NCBI RefSeq assembly: GCF_017565405.1
Contig: NZ_JAGEKR010000023.1
Location: 1-47,833, forward strand
Reading direction: 5' to 3'
Origin: Allobranchiibius sp. CTAmp26
GTDB taxonomy: Bacteria > Actinomycetota > Actinomycetes > Actinomycetales > Dermatophilaceae
Length of the DNA stretch: 47,833 nucleotides
Shown: positions 42,530 through 47,833 of the stretch, in pieces
Numbering within the stretch: the stretch's first letter is position 1
Layout: the number at the start of each line of letters is the position of its first letter
The notes under the pieces: model-generated
What the model saw: only the letters and a program-made list of their open reading frames with translations
What the model was told of the DNA's origin: nothing
Database searches by the model: none
Translations under genes and position numbers: made by a program

Positions 42530-43708
42530 TCAGCCGACGAGGTGCTGGATGGCGAGCTGCTGCAGCTTCACGAACCCGTAGTCGCGCCGACCCGCCTCGT
42601 CGGGGTCGAAGCCGTCGTCGCCGGCCAGGAACTGCTCGAGGGTCTCGTCGGCCGCGATGGTCGGCACCCGCAGGTTCGACACGCCGGCGTACTCCATGGC
42701 CTCCTGCACCTGTGGGTCGGCGCGGAATGCCCGGGCCTTCTCGGCGAGCAGCAGGTAGGACTGCATGCAGGCCTTCGCCGACTCCCAGACACCGAGGAGG
42801 TGCTCGGTGCGGGAGGGCTTGTAGTCGAAGTGCCGCGGACCGTCGTACCGGGGCGCGTCCGGCTGGCCCGGGAAGCCGTTCTCCAGCAGGTCCACCGTGA
42901 AGAACGCCGAGGCCAGGTCGCCGTGCCCGAAGACCAGGTCCTGGTCGTACTTGAGGCCCCGCTGACCGTTGAGGTCGATGTGGAAGAGCTTGCCGCTCCA
43001 GAGGGCCTGGGCGAGCTGGTGGGTGTAGTTCAGGTTGGCCATCTGCTCGTGCCCGGTCTCGGGGTTCACGCCGACGATGTCGCCGTGCTCGAGCTGCGCG
43101 ATGAAGGCCAGCGCATGGCCGACCGTCGGCAGGAAGATGTCGCCGCGGGGTTCGTTCGGCTTGGGCTCCAGCCCGATGCGCAGGTCGTAGCCCTTGGACT
43201 TGATGTAGCCCGCGACGGTGTCCAGGCCCTCCTTGTAGCGCTCGAACGCCCCGTAGAGGTCCTTCGAACCGTCGTACTCGGCGCCCTCGCGCCCGCCCCA
43301 CATCACGAAGGTGCTCGCGCCCATCTCGGCGGCCATGTCGACCGCGCGGATGATCTTGCGCAGCCCGAAACGGCGTACGCCGCGGTCATTGCTGGTGAGG
43401 CCACCGTCCTTGAACGCCGGATGGGTGAAGGTGTTGGTGGTGACCATCTCGATGACCAGCCCGGCGTCGTCGGCCGCCTGCTTCAGCCGGCGGGTCGACT
43501 GCTCACGCTGCGCGTCGGTGGCATCGAAGGCGAAGACGTCGTTGTCGTGGAAGGTGATGCCCCAGGCGCCCAGTTCGGCCAGCCGCTCGGCGTACTCCCA
43601 CGGATCCAGCATCGGGCGGGTCGCGATCCCGAACGGGTCGACGCCGGGCCAGCCCACGGTCCAGAGGCCGAAGGAGAACTTGTGCTCGGGGCGGGGCGTC
43701 AGATCCAT
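42530..43708 (-). CDS. xylA: Xylose isomerase
   Basis: 392 residues from the ATG at 43708. It converts D-xylose to D-xylulose, or glucose to fructose, in the cytoplasm using two divalent metals. Key sequences are [19 protein letters not shown] at the start, GITFHDND (catalytic His), [29 protein letters not shown] (metal Glu and Lys), [13 protein letters not shown] (metal and substrate residues) and [25 protein letters not shown] (Asp ligands). Length is typical of the actinobacterial class I type. No xylulokinase, transporter or xylR gene is next to it. Two small PH-like membrane proteins flank it on the same strand. Confidence 0.97.
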   Translation of the reverse strand: MDLTPRPEHKFSFGLWTVGWPGVDPFGIATRPMLDPWEYAERLAELGAWGITFHDNDVFAFDATDAQREQSTRRLKQAADDAGLVIEMVTTNTFTHPAFKDGGLTSNDRGVRRFGLRKIIRAVDMAAEMGASTFVMWGGREGAEYDGSKDLYGAFERYKEGLDTVAGYIKSKGYDLRIGLEPKPNEPRGDIFLPTVGHALAFIAQLEHGDIVGVNPETGHEQMANLNYTHQLAQALWSGKLFHIDLNGQRGLKYDQDLVFGHGDLASAFFTVDLLENGFPGQPDAPRYDGPRHFDYKPSRTEHLLGVWESAKACMQSYLLLAEKARAFRADPQVQEAMEYAGVSNLRVPTIAADETLEQFLAGDDGFDPDEAGRRDYGFVKLQQLAIQHLVG

Positions 43709-43750
43709 GGGTGTCCTTACGTCGATGGTCGAATCGGTTGCCAGGTATGT

Positions 43751-44329
43751 CTACTCGCCCGCGCGCGGCTCGTGCAGGTCAGGTGCCTTCGATACTTGAC
43801 CCGCCTCGCCCGTCTCGGTGTCACCCAAGAGCTCAGCGTTTCTCGCGCGTACGCGTTCGCTGCGAGTCGCGAAGGCGTCCTGTTCCTGCTGCCAGGTGGC
43901 GCGAATCTCTTGTCGCCGCAGGGGTTGCGATGGTTTCGGCGAGAAATGGGTCTCGAGAGGCTTGTCGCCGACGCGCGCCACGTCGGCGGCGTAGCGGGTC
44001 GGCAATCGCGCGTGCTTGTAGTTGCGGTCGGTGCAACGCAGCGACAGCCAGACGTCGCCGGTGTAGACACCCTCGACCGTCTCCCAACGGATGACCCGCT
44101 GCAGAGGTCGCCGCACACCGACCCGGTCGACGACGATGCCGCGCGCCTCGTCGAGCACCACTTTGGTGAGAAAGACAAGGCCGATCAGACCCCGCAAGAT
44201 CTCGTCGCTTGAAGGGTGGACGATCGCGGCGACGACCCACCACCCGAAGAACAAGACCCCGGCGCACTGCACCGCCGTCGCCAGCCTCGATCTGTCCTCC
44301 CGGGGGAAGTATCGGAGGCGGTCGTCCAC
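43751..44329 (-). CDS. Small membrane protein with PH-like region (second copy)
   Basis: 192 residues from the GTG at 44329; no clear ribosome site is seen. Two hydrophobic helices (about 18-36 and 45-62) are followed by DEARGIVVDRVGVRRPLQRVIRWETVEGVYTGDVWLSLRC, a PH-like pattern with the IxWxxVxxV phrase, and an acidic tail rich in Glu, Arg and Ala. It is similar in layout to the protein at 42052. Its stop is 42 bases before the xylA start, so it may be the first gene of a short unit with xylA. Function unknown. Confidence 0.72.
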   Translation of the reverse strand: MDDRLRYFPREDRSRLATAVQCAGVLFFGWWVVAAIVHPSSDEILRGLIGLVFLTKVVLDEARGIVVDRVGVRRPLQRVIRWETVEGVYTGDVWLSLRCTDRNYKHARLPTRYAADVARVGDKPLETHFSPKPSQPLRRQEIRATWQQEQDAFATRSERVRARNAELLGDTETGEAGQVSKAPDLHEPRAGE

Positions 44330-44418
44330 GGTCGGATCGTACGGCGACGTCGGGCCGGGCGTGCGGGTTCGCGTCGGACCGACCGATCAGCGCTCGCGTC
44401 AACGGCTTTCGAGCTGAC

Positions 44419-45597
44419 TCACTCCTCGTCGATCTCGTCCAAGACCTGCTGCGCGACCCGGAACGCGGACTGGGCCGCGGGCACGCCGCAGTAGACGGCG
44501 GTCTGCAGCAGCACCTCGCTGAGCTCGTTACGGGTGAGCCCGTTGGTGAGCGCGCCGCGGACGTGCACGGCGAGTTCCTGGTGATGGCCGCCGGCGACCG
44601 CGGCGGTCAGCGCGACGATCGACCTGCTGCGGCGGTCCAGGCCGGGCCGCGTCCACACGCCGCCCCACGCGTAGTCCGTCACGAAGTCCTGGAAATCGCG
44701 GGTCAGGTCGGTGGAGCCGGCGATCGCGCGGTCGACGTACGCATCGCCGAGCACCTCGCGCCGAACGGTCATTCCGGGCGAACGCGGTTCCGCGGCAACG
44801 GTGCTCGTGGTCTCGGGATCATCCCGGATGATGCGCGCGATCCGGTCGGGCATCTCTGCGGGCGCCAGGTGCGCCACGTCGTCGAGCACGACCAGGCGGC
44901 CGTTCCGGACGCCGGAGGCGATCTCCTGCAGGCCGGCGACCGGGGTCGCCGGGTCGATCGAGCCGGCCACCGCGACCACCGGCGTCCTGATGCCGGACAG
45001 CCGGTCGCGCACGTCGAACCCGGCCAGTGCCTCGCACACCTGGGCGTAGCCCTCGTCGTCGGCATCCCGCAGCGACTGCAGCAGATCGGTGGCCACCGCC
45101 GGCTCGAGGTGCGGGAAACCGGGGGCGAACCACGTACGGGTGGCCCGCTCGACCATCGCCACGGTGCCGGAGGCCCGCACCAGCGCGGCCCGCTCGTGCC
45201 ACGACTGCGGAGTGCCGATGACGGCGCCGGTGCACACCAGGACGGCGCGGTCGACCCGGGCCGGCAGGTCCAGTAGGAGTTGCAGCCCGACCGCACCGCC
45301 CACGGAGTCACCGGCGTAGCTGAAGGACCCACCCGGCTCGCCGCGGTCGGTGAGTACGTCGTCGACGAGGGTGCGCACCCCGGCCGCCAGGTCGGCGATC
45401 GAGAAGGGCTGAGAAACCTCGGTGTTCGAACCGTGACCAGGCAGATCCCACGCGAGCACCTCGAAGCGGTCACCGAGCCCCGCGGCGCATCGGGACCACA
45501 GGGCACGGGCGCTGGTGCCGAGCGACGGCCCGAGCACAAGGAGGGGCAGCGAGGGGGAGCCGCCGAGGCGGACGGCGGAGATGTCGGGAGCGGTCAC
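44419..45597 (-). CDS. pcaL: PcaL: 3-oxoadipate enol-lactonase/4-carboxymuconolactone decarboxylase fusion
   Basis: 392 residues from the GTG at 45597, with GAGGAC seven bases ahead. The N-terminal part (about 1-255) is an alpha/beta hydrolase with the nucleophile Ser in YAGDSVGGAVGL and a late Asp/His (VVAVAGSIDPATPVAG and DDVAHLAPAEMP), matching PcaD. The C-terminal part (about 275-390) is the CMD fold with AVAGGHHQELAVHVRGALTNGLTRNELSE, matching PcaC. The fusion catalyses two steps of the protocatechuate branch of the beta-ketoadipate pathway and is typical of actinobacteria. No other pca gene is in the window, so partner enzymes must lie elsewhere. Confidence 0.94.
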   Translation of the reverse strand: MTAPDISAVRLGGSPSLPLLVLGPSLGTSARALWSRCAAGLGDRFEVLAWDLPGHGSNTEVSQPFSIADLAAGVRTLVDDVLTDRGEPGGSFSYAGDSVGGAVGLQLLLDLPARVDRAVLVCTGAVIGTPQSWHERAALVRASGTVAMVERATRTWFAPGFPHLEPAVATDLLQSLRDADDEGYAQVCEALAGFDVRDRLSGIRTPVVAVAGSIDPATPVAGLQEIASGVRNGRLVVLDDVAHLAPAEMPDRIARIIRDDPETTSTVAAEPRSPGMTVRREVLGDAYVDRAIAGSTDLTRDFQDFVTDYAWGGVWTRPGLDRRSRSIVALTAAVAGGHHQELAVHVRGALTNGLTRNELSEVLLQTAVYCGVPAAQSAFRVAQQVLDEIDEE

Positions 45598-45748
45598 GGG
45601 TGCGTCCTCACGGTAGGTCGGGGTCAGTGCAGCATGGCGGTCGCGCCGTACAGCGGTAAACGCGGGTGAAACACGCCGCGGCGGCCCACTAGCCTTGCTG
45701 ACGCAGTCGTCGGCAGCCCGCCGGCGCGCAACCCCCGAGGAGATCCCC

Positions 45749-47731
45749 GTGTCTGCCCAGCTCAGCATCCATGTCGCCGGAGACGAGCGATCGGTGCAGC
45801 AGGGGACGACGGGCACCGATCTGTTCGGCGAGGACCGGCGCGTCGTCGCCATGCGGGTCGACGGGCAGCTGCGCGACCTCTTCCGCGAGGTCCCGGACGG
45901 CGCCGCTGTGGAGCCGGTCGACATCGGCTCACCCGACGGCCTCAACGTGCTGCGGCACTCCACCGCGCACGTGCTGGCCCAGGCGGTCCAGCAGGTCAAC
46001 CCCGCTGCGAAGCTCGGCATCGGCCCGCCGATCACCGACGGCTTCTACTACGACTTCGACGTCGAGACCCCCTTCACCCCGGAGGACCTGAAGGCCCTGG
46101 AGAAGGCGATGCAACGCATCGTCAACGAGGGTCAGACCTTCTCCCGCCGCGTCGTGAGCGACGACGAGGCCCGTGCCGAGCTCGCCCACGAGCCGTTCAA
46201 GCTGGAGCTGATCGGCCTCAAGGGCGGCGCGGCAGAGGCCGCGGACGGCGCCGAGGCGGAGATCGGCGCGGGTGAGCTGACGATCTACGACAACGTACGG
46301 CGCGACGGCTCGGTCGCCTGGGGTGACCTGTGCCGTGGCCCGCACCTGCCGTCGACCAAGCTGATCGGCAACGCGTACAAAATCATGCGGTCGGCGGCGG
46401 CGTACTGGCGGGGGAGCGAGAAGAACCCTCAGCTGCAGCGCATCTACGGCACCGCGTGGCCGAGCAAGGAGGAGCTGCGCGCGTACACCGACCGGCTCGC
46501 GGAGGCCGAGAAGCGCGACCACCGCAAGCTCGGCGCCGAGCTCGACCTCTTCTCCTTTCCCGAGGAGCTGGGCTCGGGTCTGCCCGTCTTCCACCCCAAG
46601 GGCGGTGTGATCAAGCGGGAGATGGAGGACTACGTACGCCGTCGCCACATCGAGGAGGGCTTCGAGTACGTCGGGACGCCGCACATCTCCAAGGAGGCGC
46701 TCTTCCACACCTCCGGGCACCTGCCGTACTACGCGGAGAGCATGTTCCCCTCGTTCGACCTCGACGGGGTCGATTATCGCCTCAAGGCGATGAACTGCCC
46801 GATGCACAACCTCGTCTTCAAGTCGCGCGGCCGGTCGTATCGCGAACTGCCGCTGCGGCTCTTCGAATTCGGCCACGTCTACCGCAACGAGAAGTCGGGT
46901 GTTGTGCACGGTCTGACCCGGGTGCGCGGGTTCGCGCAGGACGACTCGCACTCGTACGTCACCCGTGAGCAGGCGCCCGCTGAGATCAAGCACCTGCTGA
47001 ACTTCTGCCTCGGGCTCTTCCGCGACTTCGGGCTGGACGACTTCTACTTGGAGCTGTCCACCCGCGAGACCGAGGGCGAGAAGAAGGACAAGTTCATCGG
47101 GTCCGACGAGCAGTGGGACGAGGCCACCGCGATCCTGGAGCAGGTCGCGACCGAGTCGGGGCTGGAGCTGGTTGCCGACCCCGGCGGCGCGGCGTACTAC
47201 GGGCCCAAGATCTCGGTGCAGGCACGCGACGCCATCGGTCGCACCTGGCAGATGTCGACGATCCAGTACGACTTCAACCAGCCGGAGCGCTTCGGGCTGG
47301 AGTACCAGGCGGCCGACGGCACCCGTCAGCAGCCGGTGATGATTCACTCGGCCAAGTTCGGCTCGATCGAGCGTTTCCTCGGGGTGCTCGTCGAGCACTA
47401 CGCCGGCGCGTTCCCGGTGTGGCTCTCGCCGGTGCAGGTGCTCGGGGTGCCCGTCGCCGCCGAGTACGACGACTACCTGCGCGGCGTTTTGGATCGTATG
47501 AAGGAGAAGGGGATCCGCACCGAGCTCGACGTGTCGGACGACCGCTTCCCGAAGAAGATCCGCAACGCGTCGAAGTCCAAGGTGCCCTTCACCCTGATCG
47601 CGGGGGACGAGGACCGGGCCGCGGGCGCGGTGTCGTTCCGCTACCGCGACGGGTCGCAGAAGAACGGCGTCCCGGTCGACGAGGCGATCGAGCTGGTGCA
47701 GCAGGCGATCACCGACCGCGCCCAGGTCTAA
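45749..47731 (+). CDS. thrS: Threonyl-tRNA synthetase
   Basis: 660 residues from the GTG at 45749, which has GAGGAG seven bases ahead. The N-terminal TGS domain (about 1-65) is followed by the editing domain with the HxxxH in [10 protein letters not shown] and the later [10 protein letters not shown]. The class II catalytic core shows motif 1 near [20 protein letters not shown], motif 2 in [22 protein letters not shown] and motif 3 in [23 protein letters not shown]. Zinc ligands are Cys in KAMNCPMHN, His in AQDDSH and His in MIHSAKFG. The anticodon-binding domain forms the end. It charges tRNA-Thr. No T-box leader is seen in the 151 bases upstream. Confidence 0.97.
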   Translation: MSAQLSIHVAGDERSVQQGTTGTDLFGEDRRVVAMRVDGQLRDLFREVPDGAAVEPVDIGSPDGLNVLRHSTAHVLAQAVQQVNPAAKLGIGPPITDGFYYDFDVETPFTPEDLKALEKAMQRIVNEGQTFSRRVVSDDEARAELAHEPFKLELIGLKGGAAEAADGAEAEIGAGELTIYDNVRRDGSVAWGDLCRGPHLPSTKLIGNAYKIMRSAAAYWRGSEKNPQLQRIYGTAWPSKEELRAYTDRLAEAEKRDHRKLGAELDLFSFPEELGSGLPVFHPKGGVIKREMEDYVRRRHIEEGFEYVGTPHISKEALFHTSGHLPYYAESMFPSFDLDGVDYRLKAMNCPMHNLVFKSRGRSYRELPLRLFEFGHVYRNEKSGVVHGLTRVRGFAQDDSHSYVTREQAPAEIKHLLNFCLGLFRDFGLDDFYLELSTRETEGEKKDKFIGSDEQWDEATAILEQVATESGLELVADPGGAAYYGPKISVQARDAIGRTWQMSTIQYDFNQPERFGLEYQAADGTRQQPVMIHSAKFGSIERFLGVLVEHYAGAFPVWLSPVQVLGVPVAAEYDDYLRGVLDRMKEKGIRTELDVSDDRFPKKIRNASKSKVPFTLIAGDEDRAAGAVSFRYRDGSQKNGVPVDEAIELVQQAITDRAQV

Positions 47732-47737
47732 CCGAAT

Positions 47738-47783
47738 TTGGACATGCACACCGGGGCAAATTTGCCCCGGTGTGCATGTCCAA
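47738..47783. terminator. 46-nt perfect palindrome after thrS
   Basis: Arms of 23 bases (47738-47760 and 47761-47783) are perfect reverse complements with no unpaired loop; the centre is CAAATTTG. It starts seven bases after the thrS stop and is probably its terminator. Nothing else is identified in the 50 bases up to the end of the window. Confidence 0.85.
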
Positions 47784-47833
47784 TTCTTTGGCCCCGTCCA
47801 CACCCCTTGATTGACGAGGGCCTTGTCCACAGC

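Noticed and set aside
45929-47830. A 633-codon open frame opposite thrS.
   Set aside because: thrS is certain by its motifs and the antisense product is a codon-bias shadow. Its start would lie beyond the thrS terminator palindrome.
1-47833. CRISPR array, tRNA or rRNA genes, insertion sequence ends.
   Set aside because: No regularly spaced repeats, no cloverleaf ending in a usual acceptor with CCA context, no rRNA motifs, and no transposase or terminal inverted repeats with target duplication were seen by eye. Weak tRNA-like folds could be missed without a scan.

Overview
The window is high-GC DNA with many GTG starts, strong AGGAG-type ribosome sites and terminator hairpins that lack T-tracts. 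Gene content points to an actinobacterium: a class F sortase tail, a DUF222-HNH (13E12-type) endonuclease gene, an MT0933-like 'antitoxin', a PcaL fusion enzyme, LuxR-type two-component systems and an nSTAND ATPase. A Micrococcales-type host (Dermacoccaceae/Intrasporangiaceae-like) is my inference and is not proven by the sequence. No rRNA, tRNA, CRISPR array, insertion sequence or prophage module was seen.

Layout. 1-5.4 kb: end of a sortase gene, an unknown membrane protein, then a three-gene signalling operon (active histidine kinase, degenerate kinase homologue, LuxR-type regulator). 5.5-9.0 kb: one very large unknown protein with a beta-rich body, a coiled coil and a tryptophan-rich turn. 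9.1-17.4 kb: universal stress protein, sugar-porter MFS, spermidine-synthase-like protein, an HxlR repressor divergent from an efflux pump plus thioesterase, then a LysR regulator divergent from an epimerase-like and a reductase-like gene. 17.3-19.7 kb: a 64-nt palindrome, two consensus DnaA boxes and an SOS-like promoter in front of the DUF222-HNH gene, then a small cation-transporter-like protein. 19.8-24.3 kb: secreted serine hydrolase, a second two-component system whose kinase is broken by a one-base frameshift in a G-run, and a sugar-epimerase-like enzyme. 24.3-32.5 kb: secreted propeller-like protein, SDR, benzaldehyde-type dehydrogenase, LigB dioxygenase, TspO, DUF2071, cupin and a GH114-like lipoprotein.

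32.5-37.7 kb holds the most system-like locus: a 1259-residue protein with an N-terminal HTH, an nSTAND1-type P-loop ATPase, one membrane helix and a WD40 C-terminus, divergently paired with an unknown helical protein that has its own HTH-like start. The 125-bp gap between them carries a repeated GTCCGGG element.

37.8-47.8 kb: NYN nuclease with an OST-HTH-like tail, polysaccharide deacetylase lipoprotein, HhH DNA-glycosylase-like protein, Rho-N/SAP-like small protein, MT0933-like small protein, SDR, xylose isomerase flanked by two small PH-like membrane proteins, an orphan PcaL fusion, and threonyl-tRNA synthetase closed by a 46-nt perfect palindrome. Apart from the signalling operons, the HxlR/efflux pair and the STAND pair, most genes are single units or short pairs rather than a long pathway cluster.
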